Part shown: positions 22,721-33,632 of the stretch, one piece after another
Position numbering within the stretch: position 1 is the first letter of the stretch
Layout of the letters: each line of letters begins with the position of its first letter
Assembly: GCA_028829895.1 (NCBI GenBank)
Contig: CM054181.1
Span: 11,118,501-11,182,500 of the forward strand
Length of the DNA stretch: 64,000 nt
Reading direction: 5' to 3'
Origin: Sinotaia quadrata
Lineage: Eukaryota > Mollusca > Gastropoda > Architaenioglossa > Viviparidae
Notes under the pieces: generated by a model
The model's database searches: none
What the model was told of the DNA's origin: nothing
Seen by the model: only the letters and a program-made list of their open reading frames with translations
Position numbers and translations under genes: made by a program

Positions 22721-23575
22721 GAGCCATCTATTAAATTGATTATATTAGTTATTGCTATGTTATCTTAATTTAGTCTAAATTGATTTGGGGAAGGCCGGTA
22801 TTTATTTATCGGAGGGATGGGGGTATAAGGAGAAGGGAGAGGGGCGATCGTGATGTGACATTCTCAAGAAATATCGAGTTGGTATTCAGTTTGCTTTCGT
22901 AACGCTTTGCAATCAATAAATCTGGCCACTTGATCTCCGGCTTGCACTTCACGCCTCAAAATGAGATTTAGCGAAAGTCTCCTTCAGTATCATTTATTTT
23001 TTAACTCAACGGCACCTCACTTTCTTCCTCAACATAATGCATTAGCAAGTATACACACGCGCGCGTACAAACATGCACGCAGGAAAAAAGATCCAGTTCA
23101 CTAATAGTTTCGGAGACTGGAATTTTGCGAGAAAAATTTGATTAGTTTTAGTATATGCTGTGTCCATTACGCAATCAGGTGCACATATGTTCTGTTCTAA
23201 CTAAGTTCATCATAGTAGAGGTACAAACGAGAGTTTATTTCAAGACTAACTTGTTCTGTTCTGATTCAGTTCTTTACAACAGACATCGGTACAATGGAGA
23301 GTTTATTTCAAGTACTAGCTTTTTCTCTCTTACTCAATTCATTTCCGCGGACATCAGTACAATTGAGATTTCATATACTAGCATATTTTAGAAAAAAGTA
23401 TTGTCACTGTAAATATTCTCTCACTTAAAAAAAACATCTTGACATGTTTAGTGGGATTGAAGCATAGCACTTAGCAGTGCCTGGCCAACTATTGCAATCG
23501 TATTGTGGATTGAAGACCGCGCTTTAAAGGTTGTTACATTACAATAAATAAATGAAAATGTGAAAACGTTCTCAG
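22721..23575. other. No gene seen
   Basis: Unique sequence. A ~75-bp diverged duplication (GTTCTGTTCTAACT / GTTCTGTTCTGATT with GAGAGTTTATTTCAAG) lies at about 23185-23385. Nothing else is supportable. Confidence 0.4.
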
Positions 23576-24320
23576 ACATGTAAAGTGATAGATGCATGTC
23601 ACGCTGTTAGTGTTAAATGATTAGAGTGATAGACACACGTCACGCTGTTAGTGTTAAATGATTAGAGTGATAGACATACGTCACGCTGTTAGTGTTCAGC
23701 CATGTAGTGTGACAGACACACGTCACGTTGTTAGTGTTCAATGATTAGAGTGATTGACACACGTCACGCTGTTAGTGTTCAAATGATTAGAGTGATAGAC
23801 ACACGTCACGCTGTTAGTGTTAATTGATTAGAGTGATAGACACACGTCAGGCTTTTAGTGTTCAAATGATTAGAGTGATAGACTCACGTCACGCTGTTAG
23901 TGTTCATTGATTAGAGTGATAGACACACGTCACGCTGTTAGTGTTCAAATGATTAGAGTGATAGACTCACGTCACGCTGTTAGTGTTCAGCCATGTAGTG
24001 TGACAGACACGCGTCACGCTGTTAGTGTTCAAATGATTAGAGTGATAGACTCACGTCACGCTGTTAATGTTCAGCTATGTAGTGTGATAGACACACGTCA
24101 CGCTGTTAGTGTTCAGTCATGTAGTATGATAGACACATGCCACGCGGTTAATGTTCAAATATCTAGAGTGCTAGATACACGTCACACGGTTGGTGTTCAA
24201 CCCTCTAGAGCGTTAGATTCATGTCACGCGGTTAGTGTTGAACCATATAGAATAATGGAAACACGTCACACGGTTAGTGTTCAACCTTGTAGAGTAATAG
24301 ATACACGTGGCACATTAGAA
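23576..24320. repeat. 41/42-bp tandem array, about 18 copies
   Basis: The unit contains GATTAGAGTGATAGACACAC and GTCACGCTGTTAGTGTTCAA. In the right half the period settles at 42 bp (14 codons), which produces a 172-codon frame with a 14-residue repeat. Divergence increases toward the right end. I treat the frame as an artefact. Confidence 0.9.
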
Positions 24321-24769
24321 TTCAGGCACGTTGTGACGTATACTGATAGTGTTGAAAACAGCGTCGCTTTTTCTGTTCAAGAAATTAAACGACAGATAAA
24401 TTCATATGATAAAAGCATGTTATAAATAAACGCGATATTTTTTTTCTCCAATAAATGCAATGCAAAAGTTCTATGAATAAACAGGATACAATGCTGTAAA
24501 GAAACGTGAAACAAGCTTGTTATAAATATATGCAATAAAAGCGTATTATAAATAAACGGGAAGAATGCGATACTCTTTTATAAATAAACGCGATAAAATC
24601 CTATTTTAATATACGCGATAAATTGACAGTAAAGTGTGACCCGGTGTATAGCTGAGTCTGATTTCATTACTATGAATATGACATATGGGACTGAGCATCG
24701 ATTGAAGACAGTATTAACTGGGTGATTTAACTGGGCTGTCATCATGAAAGACGAAAACGAGTTTTTATG
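24321..24769. other. Degenerate AT-rich repeats, no gene
   Basis: Phrases like TTATAAATAAACGCGATAAA recur irregularly from 24420 to 24625. No gene. Confidence 0.5.
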
Positions 24770-26040
24770 GCGGGCCTGGGCAAATTTTTTAGCAGAAGGG
24801 CCGCACTGAGAATTAAAATATAAGAACGGACTAAATATACACTGTTTCAATAAAATTTACTTTTCAATTTAAAAATAATTATAAATAGAACTTTAAACGA
24901 GAACAAATTGGAAAAAGTACGTGTAAGTAACTTTTATTTATAATTCGTTAATAGCGAATTCTACTAAGAAGACAGACTCGAACTGTTTTAATAAAATTAA
25001 TATTTTAAAAGTTAAACAACATCAGATAAGTGCTTTTTTAATTCTAATTTTATATGTTTATGATCCAGATCCATATAAACGTGATGGATTCTTTTTTTTT
25101 AAATACAAAATTGTGTAATATAATTTTGTCAAACCCTTCATAATTTTTTCAACGTCAGGTGTAAATTTTGTAGTTGAGATACTTAGAACTGATTGTAAAT
25201 GTCCATCTCTTGTGACTGTTCTCAAGAAGCTAACGAAATATTTGCTCACAAATATACGTAGATCCTAATATAACCAACATTTGTTTGGCAAATGTTTGAT
25301 GGTTTGCAAATTTGTCTGATGAAGTGATTTGTAAATTGTGCATATTTCTTCACGATGATGTCATTCTCTTAAAGCAGGATTAACCTGAAAGTCAGTAATT
25401 TCAAGTTGAAGTTAACATAGTGTGCTATCACTCACCTAAAAATGGATCACAAACGATTGATAAACTTTGCGGGAGTCACCAGATGTCCGAGAAATTTAAT
25501 ACTTCAAAGCATTGACCATGTTAATATATTCTTCAGATTTATTTTCAGTGGTCAAGTTAAGTGTTGAGAAAACAAACGCAATTTCATTTGGAAAGCAGTC
25601 AAGCTTATTATCATGTCATGAGCATTTAAGTTTCTTTCTTGTGACACAGTATTAAATACATTGAGGTGTGTCATAATGTCCATTTTGAACACGATAAGTG
25701 TCTTCCTTGTGTCACAGTATTAAAATTGTGTCTTAATAACAGTATGAATGTGATAAATTTCTTCCTTGTGATACAATACATTGAGGTATGTCATAACGTT
25801 CAGTGTGAATGCGAAATCACAAAGTCAGTTATAATTAGATAATTCAGAAAAAGCTTTGTTATTTTTCATTTCTGAAAAGAGAATGATGTCATCTTTTAGT
25901 GCCCATACTCTATGAAGAACAAGATCTTGCAGCAGACTTATGAACTGAATGTGATTCAGGCCCTTTGATCGAATATAATTTACCAGTTTAATAATGCAAA
26001 ATGTGACGTGTTCTACATTTTTGCTCATTTCTTACACAAT
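24770..26040 (-). mobile_element. Decayed hAT (Charlie/GTF2IRD2-like) transposon
   Basis: On the minus strand, fragments resemble hAT transposases of the type domesticated in GTF2IRD2 and ZBED proteins. The segment from 26030 down to 25825 reads like the central region (a KLVNYIRSKGLNH stretch and a KDDIILFSEMKNNKAFSEL stretch, where intact relatives have the LKRFFELR...LFM helix region). The segment from about 25247 to 25110 matches the usual C-terminal part (RDGHLQSVLSISTTKFTPDV). Between them the frame is broken many times and the catalytic core is unreadable. At the 3' side, 24772-24825 holds GCGGGCCTGGGCAAA and GGGCCGCA, typical of hAT ends. Limits are approximate and no partner inverted repeat was found. 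Confidence 0.5.
25110..26030 (-). pseudogene. hAT transposase remnant
   Basis: This is the coding remnant inside the decayed element: a central-region piece (26030-25825), an unreadable middle and the C-terminal piece (25247-25110). Stops and frameshifts rule out a functional product. Tandem repeats at 25620-25810 (TTTCTTCCTTGTGACACAGT) interrupt the middle. The nearby hAT copy at 29931-31161 belongs to a similar family but is far better preserved. Confidence 0.45.
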
Positions 26041-26049
26041 ATTTGTTGG

Positions 26050-26240
26050 TGAATAATACGATGTATGGATTAAGATTGTGATTAAAGTATTTTTCATGAA
26101 TTTCATTCTAAATTAATTTTAGTAATTAAACATTTTTTTACACAATACTTATTGGTGAATAATACGATGTATGGATTAAAATTGTGAATAAGATAATTGT
26201 CATGAATTTCATTCTGTTTTAATTTTAGTAATTTAACACT
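26050..26240. repeat. ~110-bp duplication
   Basis: ACACAATATTTGTTGGTGAA, TAATACGATGTATGGATTAA and CATGAATTTCATTCT occur twice. The unit starts at the edge of the decayed hAT element. Confidence 0.75.
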
Positions 26241-26279
26241 TTTACAGGTCAGACCCAGTTCTGTCGGTTATTACACTTA

Positions 26280-26495
26280 ACCATTTTGTTCCATGGCATG
26301 TTATATTTTACTGGACAATTCTCAAGGCTGTACATATACCATTTTATTCCATGGCAAGTTATATTTTATTGGACAGTTCTCAAGGTTGTTACATATACCA
26401 TTTTATTCCATGGCAAGTTATATTTTATTGGACAGTTCTCAACGTTGTTACATATACCATTTTATTCCATGGCAAGTTATATTTTACTGAATATT
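26280..26495. repeat. 59-bp tandem repeat, about 3.6 copies
   Basis: The unit contains ACCATTTTATTCCATGGCAA, GTTATATTTTATTGGACAGT and TCTCAAGGTTGTTACATAT. Three overlapping frames are open over the array by chance. Confidence 0.95.
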
Positions 26496-26504
26496 TTACT
26501 GTAT

Positions 26505-26705
26505 ACGTTAAGTTCAGTACTGAGTTTAGTTTCTTTGTGGGACAGTAATTTCAGTATTGAGTTTAGTTTCTTCGCAGGGCAGTAACTTCAGTATTAAGTT
26601 TAGTGTACATTCTCCGTGGGGCAGTAACTTCAGAATTAAGTTTAGTGTACATTCTCCGTGGGGCAGTAACTTCAGTATTGAGTTTAGTGTATGTTCTCCA
26701 TGGGG
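26505..26705. repeat. ~42-53 bp degenerate tandem repeat
   Basis: CAGTAACTTCAGTATTGAGT and TTAGTGTACATTCTCCGTGG recur about five times. Confidence 0.8.
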
Positions 26706-27119
26706 TAAAGTGTCGCTTTAATGTGCGATTAGTCTGAATGCTACATTAAGCAATGATAGGTGAAAGAGGAATATAAAATTAATTATATCTCTTTTCAAAA
26801 GGGAAGAATAAGCTACAACAAAATATTTTTTTTCTGGTGGAAACAAACTAGCACTGCTATAATCGCATGGCATGCTGGCATATATAACTCTCAATATTTC
26901 CTCAATAACACACCTGAAAAATACGTAGACACCGGTTTAAGAATATTTTCAAATAAATTATGTGCTAGACAATCTAATTGTAACTGGTAAATATCCTTTC
27001 GCCAGAATTAACTAGCAAATTCGATGATTAAACTTTTGATTCATATTCCTATTCTCAAGTAACTTTGTATTTCTGATCGCAAGTTACGTACCTTATGGTT
27101 CCAGTCGACTAATGCAATC
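26706..27119. other. No gene recognised
   Basis: Unique AT-rich sequence. The 76-codon frame at 26760-26990 has no recognisable feature. Confidence 0.35.
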
Positions 27120-27415
27120 AAATATGAGCATATGTGAATACCGCAAAAAAAGATCAGACAAATATGAGCATGTGTGAATACCGCAAAAAAAGATCAGACA
27201 AATGTGAACAAGTGTGAATACGCAAAAAAAGATCAGACAAATGTGAACAAGTGTGAATACGCAAAAAAAAGATCAGACAAATGTGAACAAGTGAGATTAC
27301 GCAAAAAAAGATCAGACAAATGTGAACAAGTGTGAATACGCAAAAAAAGATCAGACAAATGTGAACAAGTGTGAATACGCAAAAAAAGATCAGACAGATG
27401 TGAACAATTGTGAAT
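27120..27415. repeat. 39-bp tandem repeat, about 7.5 copies
   Basis: The unit contains GAATACGCAAAAAAAGATCA and GACAAATGTGAACAAGTGT. Since 39 is 13 codons, the minus strand is open for 112 codons with hydrophobic repeats. This is an artefact. Confidence 0.95.
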
Positions 27416-28267
27416 AAATGCAAACAAATGGGAAAGCTAAGTTTGAATATAAATATGCACATTTTTTTGTTTACAGTTTTAGTAAGGCACAATGGATATG
27501 AAATTTCAGAACGAATAGAAATTTATAATTTTGAAAAAATAATCACATTTAAAAAAATATTTTTTCCGCACTTTTTATGTTGTGTATTGAATAATTGTTA
27601 ATGTGATGCAAAATAATTTTATTTTATTTTTTTATCAAACCATTTTAAAGAAATGTTTGTTTCACACATCAAATGTAAAATAAGTAGGAAAGTATATGTC
27701 TATAAGTGATCTGCCAACACGAAATGAGTCAGAATTCAGTTTGTGGACATTTTAAAATTTTGACATAAAAAAACCTAGAAATGCCTATATTTTTGCTAGC
27801 AAATCGGACAACTATCCAGAGAACAGTGTCCAAGATAGCACGATATCCCTTGCGGTCTTCATTTTAGAAAAAGGATGAAAAACAGTCGGCAATAATAAAC
27901 ATCTAATTTTCTTTAGCAAAGCTGGTAAAAAACACCATACACTGTAACTCATTAAATATATTTCCAGGTTGTACTGAAGTAGATCAAGTCATTGTTTGTA
28001 TTTGAATGTTTAAAATGAAAAGTAGGAAATGTGTTTCTTTCGTGAACAGTTAGGAAGAATTTGATGTTAATTGGGAGATCTCATTTCAGGACATTGAACA
28101 GAAATGTAAAATATATTATTACTGAAAGGTCTGAGTCTTTCTTTTCTTAAGTGATCTCATCTCAGTTTTTTTTTAATCTATTCTTTACTAGAATGTCAAA
28201 TTTCCTGAAACCATATGTTTTGCGAGAGAGAAAAAATACTCTCAGTCTGGATTATGCAGAATTGTTT
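27416..28267. other. AT-rich sequence, no gene
   Basis: No recognisable coding, RNA or mobile-element signal. Confidence 0.4.
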
Positions 28268-28480
28268 GTCATAATTTAAGTGGTTTCACATTGTACATAG
28301 AAATGTGAAGTATGCAGAATTGTTTGTTATAGTTTAAGTTGGTTTCACATTTTACATAGAAATGTGAAGTATGCAGAATTGTTTGTTATAGTTTAAGTTG
28401 GTTTCACATTTTACATAGAAATGTGAAGTATGCAGAATTGTTTGTTATAGTTTAAGTTGGTTTCACATTTTACATAGATA
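28268..28480. repeat. 59-bp tandem repeat, about 3.6 copies
   Basis: The unit contains AAGTATGCAGAATTGTTTGT, TATAGTTTAAGTTGGTTTCA and CATTTTACATAGAAATGTG. The last copy runs directly into the retroelement remnant. Confidence 0.95.
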
Positions 28481-28489
28481 TACGAAGTA

Positions 28490-29870
28490 ATGGGAAAGCA
28501 ACAATACATAATATTGGAAAACCGAAAGCGACATTAGTAAACAAATACTATTCAATTTCAGAAACATTAAGACCACAACAGAAGATGCAAAACAAAGGCT
28601 ACTAGGACCAGTCGTCATCTGAAGAGATACACTACAGGAGGTCAGTAATTCCAACAGAGTAAAACATTCAAAACTGACCCTGGAAGGCTATACCAAGAAT
28701 TTAAATAAATTCCAGAATAGAACAAAAGATGCAAAATATTCAGGACACCGAGACCTGCTGGGGAAATATTTGGAGTAATTCAGATATGCACAACACCTCA
28801 GCCAGATGAATTAAGGAACTGAAAGATAAACATCAAGACGCACCTCAACAATGCAACGTGATAATCAGTGAGAAAGACAACCAGACATACCTCAACAATG
28901 CAACGTCATAATAAGTGAGAAAGACATCAAGACATACCTCAACAATGCAACGTCATAATCAGTGAGAAAGACATCAAGACATACCTCAACAATGCAACGT
29001 CATAATAAGTGAGAAAGACATCAAGACATACCTCAACAATGCAACGTCATAATCAGTGAGAAAGACATCAAGACATACCTCAACAATGCAACGTCATAAT
29101 AAGTGAGAAAGACATCAAGACATACCTCAACAATGCAACGTCATAATCAGTGAGAAAGACATAGACACACCTCAACAATGCAACGTCATAATCAGTGAGA
29201 AAGACATCAAGACACACCTCAACAATGCAACGTCATAATCGTCATAATCACCAAGAAAGGTATCACGAAGAAGGTAAGAAAGATGGCAAACTGGAAATTC
29301 TCCAGGCCTAGACAAAGTACGAAATTTCTTGGTTGAAACATCTTACTTCCATACATGGTAGACTTACTGAACAACTGTAAGACATTAAACAAACCAGAAA
29401 CATTGCCAGCCTGGATAATAAAAGGAAAAACAAGCCTGATTATGAAAAGATCCAGAGAAAAGCACAACACTGAACAACTATTGTCCAATGACATGCCTAT
29501 CAGCTGCCTGGAAATTACTATCAGGAATTAAATCTGGCAAAATCGTGTCACCTTGAAACAAGCAAACTTCTAACCAATGCACAGAAGGATGCTAGGCCAG
29601 GCAGAGGAGGAACAAAAGACCAATTGGCAATTGATAAAACCACAGTTTCTGACAGCAAGAAACGAAGAACAAATCTTGCTCAGGCTTGGATTGACTACTA
29701 AAAGCTTATGACTCAGTTCCACGTTCATAGATATTTGAAACAAAATGTACAAAATAGCACCATCAGTACAGAACTAATTCAAAAATCAATGAAAAGCTAA
29801 TAAAACCACCCTCACTGCAACAATATAAAAATTGCCGATACCAATTTGATATCAAGAGAGTTCAGTCAAG
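28490..29870 (+). mobile_element. Dead non-LTR retrotransposon (R4/Dong-like)
   Basis: Fragments in shifting frames match the ORF of R4/Dong-type LINEs. At 28725-28870 the region ahead of the polymerase is seen (TETCWGNIWSNSDMHNT, then KELKDKHQDAPQQCNVIISE). Near 29300 is an SPGLDKVRNF-like start of the RT domain. At 29400-29510 come PETLPAWIIKGKTSLIMK and NDMPISCL (the RPITCLP-type motif). At 29575-29720 come RPGRGGTKDQLAIDKT and AQAWIDY followed by a stop and KAYDSVP in another frame (the 'A' motif of the palm). The catalytic YADD box is not found. Stops and frameshifts are frequent. Clade assignment is from memory of motifs. Confidence 0.6.
28831..29240. repeat. 47-bp tandem array grown from LINE coding DNA, ~8.7 copies
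   Basis: The unit is ATCAAGACATACCTCAACAA, TGCAACGTCATAATCAGTGA, GAAAGAC. Its founding copy is the retroelement's own coding sequence (the QQCNVIISEKD segment). Copies alternate between CATAATCAGTG and CATAATAAGTG through the centre, giving a 94-bp two-unit higher-order period. The array splits the remnant's coding region. Confidence 0.9.
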
Positions 29871-29930
29871 ATAGCTGAGTCTGTATCTAAGATAAAGATT
29901 GCTGGGTCTCTTTGTATCTGAGATCTAGAG
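29855..29930. repeat. ~44-bp degenerate repeat, left of hAT insertion
   Basis: ATCAAGAGAGTTCAGTCAAG, ATAGCTGAGTCTGTATCTAA and diverged versions recur here and again at 31170-31320. The hAT element at 29931-31161 was inserted into one unit of this array. Confidence 0.7.
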
Positions 29931-31161
29931 CAGGGGTCTCAAACTCGCGGCCCGCGGGCCATTTGCGGCCCGCGTGACGATATTTTGTGGCCCCCACTTG
30001 ATATCAAAGTTTAGTGATAGTGCGGCCCGCACGTTTTTCTCACGCAGCTTGGGAGTTTTATAGCGACTTTCTTTCCCAAGCCTGTTACATATTGCTACGG
30101 TTTAGCAAAGTTCAAAAGCATCCAGCTCTAGCAAGCTAATTCTATATAGATTAAAGACCCTACAGGCCTACACACAGATGAGTAGTTCGGAAAAAACAGC
30201 ATTTTCATGTCGAAAAAGCAGGTGAATGGTTTAGCAAAGAAGAAAAATAGTAGACTGAAAGAACAGAAAAGAAAGAACAGAAAAATAACCAAGGTAAGTT
30301 GGCTTAGCAAGGGACAGTTCTTGAAGAGGTTTTATGAGTTGAGAGCAGAAGTGAAAACCTTCATGGAGAAGGATGGGATGGCTGTTCCTGTACTAAGTGA
30401 TCCCAAATGGCTCATGGACTTAGCTTGATATCATACAAGAGCTGAATGTACTGAACAAGAAATTACAAGGCCAGGGGCAGCTTGTCAGCGCAGCATATGA
30501 CAATGTCAGAGCATTTTCCACAAAACTTGTGTTATGGAAAGCCCAGCTTTCTCAGAAAAACCTCTGCCATTTCCCAGCATGTAAGGCACTCATGGATTGT
30601 GGCACACCATTCAGTGGTGAGAAGTATGTAGATGCCATTGTAAAGCTGCAGGAAGAATTTGATCACAGGTTTGCAGAATTCAAGAAACAGAACCACCTTT
30701 CAAATATTTGCTGACCCCTTCTCCTTTGATGTAGAAGATTCCCCTCCTGTGCTTCAAATGGAGCTAATTGACATACAGTGTAATTCTGAACTCAAAGCCA
30801 AGTTCAGGGAGGTGAGTGGAAAAGCAGAGAAGCTTGGACAGTTTTTGAGAGAATTGCCCCTTACCTTCCTGAACTTTCCAGGATGTTCAAGCAGACCAAG
30901 AGCCTTTTGGGGAGAACCTATTTGTGTGAAAAACCCTTCTCCACCATGAACTTTAATAAGTCAAAATTCAGGTCCAAACTTAGTGATGAGCATCTTCAAG
31001 CCATAATGTGGTCTCAGTGGCTTCCTCCCTGAAGCCAAATGTATCTGAGCTGTGTAAGAGGAAGCGTTGCCTTCTCTGACAACAGGGAATAATGATGCGG
31101 CCCAGCTTCACCCAGACTCTGCTTCCAGCGGCCCCCAGGTAAAATGAGTTTGAGACCCCTG
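29931..31161 (+). mobile_element. Non-autonomous hAT transposon with intact ends, 1231 bp
   Basis: The element begins CAGGGGTCTCAAACTC (29931-29946) and ends with its exact inverse (31146-31161), a perfect 16-bp terminal inverted repeat. It is flanked by an identical 8-bp duplication, ATCTAGAG (29923-29930 and 31162-31169), the target-site length of hAT elements. GCGGCCCGCGGGCC lies just inside the left end and GCGGCCCCC just inside the right end. The interior holds a damaged transposase gene. Perfect ends and duplication imply a more recent insertion than the other mobile elements here. It landed inside a ~44-bp tandem array next to a dead LINE. Confidence 0.93.
30207..31032 (+). pseudogene. 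Internally deleted hAT transposase (GTF2IRD2-like)
   Basis: The start ATG at 30207 (MSKKQVNGLAKKKNS) is the usual N-terminus of this family. After about 30 codons it jumps straight to the central segment (WLSKGQFLKRFYELRAEV, KTFMEKDG), so the BED-finger and first catalytic part are missing. Later parts follow in other frames: KLVLWKAQLSQKNLCHFPA (30520-30580), EKYVDAIVKLQEEFDHRF (30620-30680), FADPFSFDVEDSPPV (30710-30755), and the C-terminal LFGRTYLCEKPFSTMNFNKS, KFRSKLSDEHLQAIMWSQW region ending at a TGA at 31030-31032. At least three frame breaks mean no functional transposase. Movement must have relied on a partner enzyme. Confidence 0.85.
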
Positions 31162-31693
31162 ATCTAGAGGGTTTCGTCATGACAGCTGCCGTGTATCTTA
31201 AATCAAGAGGGTTCACACAAGATAACTAGGTCTCTTTGTAGCTGAGATGGAGATAGTTCAACCAAGATAACTGAGTCTCTGTATCTAAAATCAAGAGGTT
31301 CAATCCATAGCTGGGTTTCTTCATGCATAGCCAAGGAACATTTCTTTCTAGATAGTTGAGACCATTTCTGCGAAGGAAAGATGTCCATCTGTGTTATTTT
31401 TATGTGGAAGAATTTGAATTTCTGGCTAAAACTTCAGGACAAGAGAGATCAAAGAGCTACTTTACTGCTGACTTCAGGAAAAGTTTTAATGAAAATAATG
31501 TGTTCAGCAATTGCAAATCAAGTTCAAAAATATACTAAACTGGTCCAAGTCATGTCTAATGAAATGCAGTCAGAATTAAGAGAATTTATCAGTTTTCTAA
31601 CCATTTAGAATCATTGCCACTTTCATATTGCAGGTAATTGTTTGTCAATTTTAGGTCATTCTGAACATTTTAGTAGTTACTATCTCCAGGCTA
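31162..31693. other. hAT-flanking repeat and unassigned sequence
   Basis: 31162-31330 continues the ~44-bp array interrupted by the transposon (ATCAAGAGGGTTCACACAAG, ATAACTGAGTCTCTGTATCT). 31331-31693 is unique sequence with open frames of 60-75 codons that I cannot place. Confidence 0.5.
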
Positions 31694-31943
31694 TATAGAA
31701 TGCTGAGCGGTTTTACATTTTGGGTCAAACTGTATAGAATGCTGAGCGGTTTTACATTTTGGGTCAAACTGTATAGAATGCTGAGCGGTTTTACATTTTG
31801 GGTCAAACTGTATAGAATGCTGAGCGGTTTTACATTTTGGGTCAAACTGTATAGAATGCTGAGCGGTTTTACATTTTGGGTCAAACTGTATAGAATGCTG
31901 AGCGATTTTACATTTTGGGTCAAACTGTATAGAATGCTGAGTT
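31694..31943. repeat. 39-bp tandem repeat, 6.4 near-perfect copies
   Basis: The unit contains TATAGAATGCTGAGCGGTTT and TACATTTTGGGTCAAACTG. The 13-codon period leaves three different frames open on the two strands (88, 90 and 100 codons). All are artefacts. Copies differ at only one or two sites, so the expansion is recent. Confidence 0.95.
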
Positions 31944-33439
31944 ATACTGAGTTTATGGTTGCATAGAAATTCCGTTAAACATAGTATATACACACAAAAG
32001 AAATGTAGTCTACTTTTTAAAATTTCCTTGTTTCGTTGTACATTCTTATTAGAACTATATGGTGGTAATGTAATTTAGTTTCTGAAAAGAATACAGCATT
32101 ACTTTTAAGCAAAATGCCTAGTCATTGGTAGTATACGTTTTCATTGTCACTGGGACATTTTATTTATGCAAGGTTTGCATAATGGAGGACCATAATCACT
32201 ATAAGTGGCGGTGAAATGTGATTTGATCTGGGAATTTAATATCTGTAGTCTTTTTTTTTGTTTGTAGCGAGAAAGTCATGTATCATCCGGTTTATCGCTG
32301 TGATTATGAAACTAAGCAGGATTTAATTTCTATTGTCTTCGTTGTAATACATGTGTCACGCCTGTCGCTGTGTGAACAATTATTTTGTTTGGAATTATTT
32401 ATTTATTATTGTGAGAGGGCCTCTCGTTTTTTTTACCTGGCCACTACCGTTGTTTTTAAATATTAGTGTGTTAATTTATAAACAGTGTTTGTGTGTTCTG
32501 CGCTGTGCCTCGTTTACATCTATTTGAATTTGCTGTGTTATATACTCTTATCGCCCTGATTACATCTGTACTAAAGCAACTAGTATTAAAATATCAGTCT
32601 ATTCCTGAAACGGCAATAGAAGAGTTTGCTTTATATCATAATGGTAAAACCTATATGCATACTTTATATCTATTTAGTTAAAAATATGTGAACTTTGCAT
32701 GATGTCAGACACACACACACACAATATGTACTTTGCATTATATGTACTTTGATGTCAAACATATATATGTACTATGTATTATGTGTACTTTGATGTCAAA
32801 CATATATATATATATAGGTACTATGCATTTTTGTGTACTTTGAATCAAACATATATATGTCAGGAAAGTGTTTACTGTAAATATTCGATATTTTTTTATT
32901 ATTATTATTAGAATGTGTCAGATTTTTCTTGATTGACATGAACTTTACATGTCATTTCTTTTCACCAGTGATTAGGCAGTAACAGGACACACTTAGACGT
33001 ATTATTTCTCCTCGCTCACGGATTGGATTGTAAATAGAGGATTATTTTTAAACTGAACTTAATCCCGAGGCCGACAAAGTCGCGTGTTTAAAGAAGCAGG
33101 TTATATGTAACTATATTTTAATTGTTGAGACAAGAATGGCGTCCACTAGTTGTACAAAAGAGTGCCTACAATCATCGGGGAAAGCCGTGTGTGTTTATAT
33201 TTAATCTTTCAGTTATACAGTACACCATTGTCATTTTTCTTTCTTTCAAATGTATTGCTATTCTTTCCTACACAGAGTTAGGGTTTGCTTTCTATATTCA
33301 CATTTCATTTGTATGTTAGGTCATTTTTTTTTTTAAAGAGTGGCATTACATTTTAAAGGTACACAGTATTAAAACGGAATTTGAAAGACTCGTATATTCT
33401 GTCGATTCTTTCTACGCTTTTCGATTGTCCGGATTGCAG
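31944..33439. other. Region upstream of the first coding exon of Syt1
   Basis: AT-rich, with a degenerate ATATATGTAC / TTTGATGTCAAACAT repeat at 32700-32870. It ends with a 3' splice site (pyrimidine-rich run, GGATTGCAG at 33439). It is probably the last part of a 5' UTR intron. No coding exon is recognised in it. Confidence 0.5.
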
Positions 33440-33632
33440 GTGGCTGGTGAGCCAGTAGCGGGGCATTTGGTCATGGACCTACTCGTGCGCCTGCAGCGAT
33501 CAGCGGACAACTCTCCTCTGGCCGTCACTACCGTTGGTAGCGATGATGTCACGAGCCCCAGTAGTGGTACCGGGGAGAAACAGTCAAAGTTTGACGAATA
33601 CAAAGACAAGATCTTGGAAGAGCTCAAGAAAT
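33440..33632 (+). CDS. Syt1: Syt1 exon 1 (first coding): luminal N-terminus
   Basis: A 3' splice site (GGATTGCAG) precedes 33440, so this exon has 33 nt of 5' UTR before the ATG at 33473. It encodes residues 1-53, starting MDLLVRLQRSADNSPLAVTT and ending KFDEYKDKILEELKK, and closes with one base of a split codon before GTAACTT (phase 1). The ATG is chosen because the protein from here matches molluscan-type Syt1 N-termini as I remember them. The upstream frame is open to a TTG at 33425 but lies partly in the intron. There is no cleaved signal peptide, as expected for Syt1. The intravesicular tail is short and lacks an obvious N-glycosylation site in the NxS/T form near the start. Confidence 0.9.

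Noticed and set aside
23907..24425. 172-codon frame with 14-residue repeats
   Set aside because: It falls in a 42-bp tandem array whose left half has a 41-bp period that breaks the frame, so there is no sign of selection for coding.
31651..31993. Three overlapping repeat frames (88-100 codons)
   Set aside because: A 39-bp array; frames are open by period alone.
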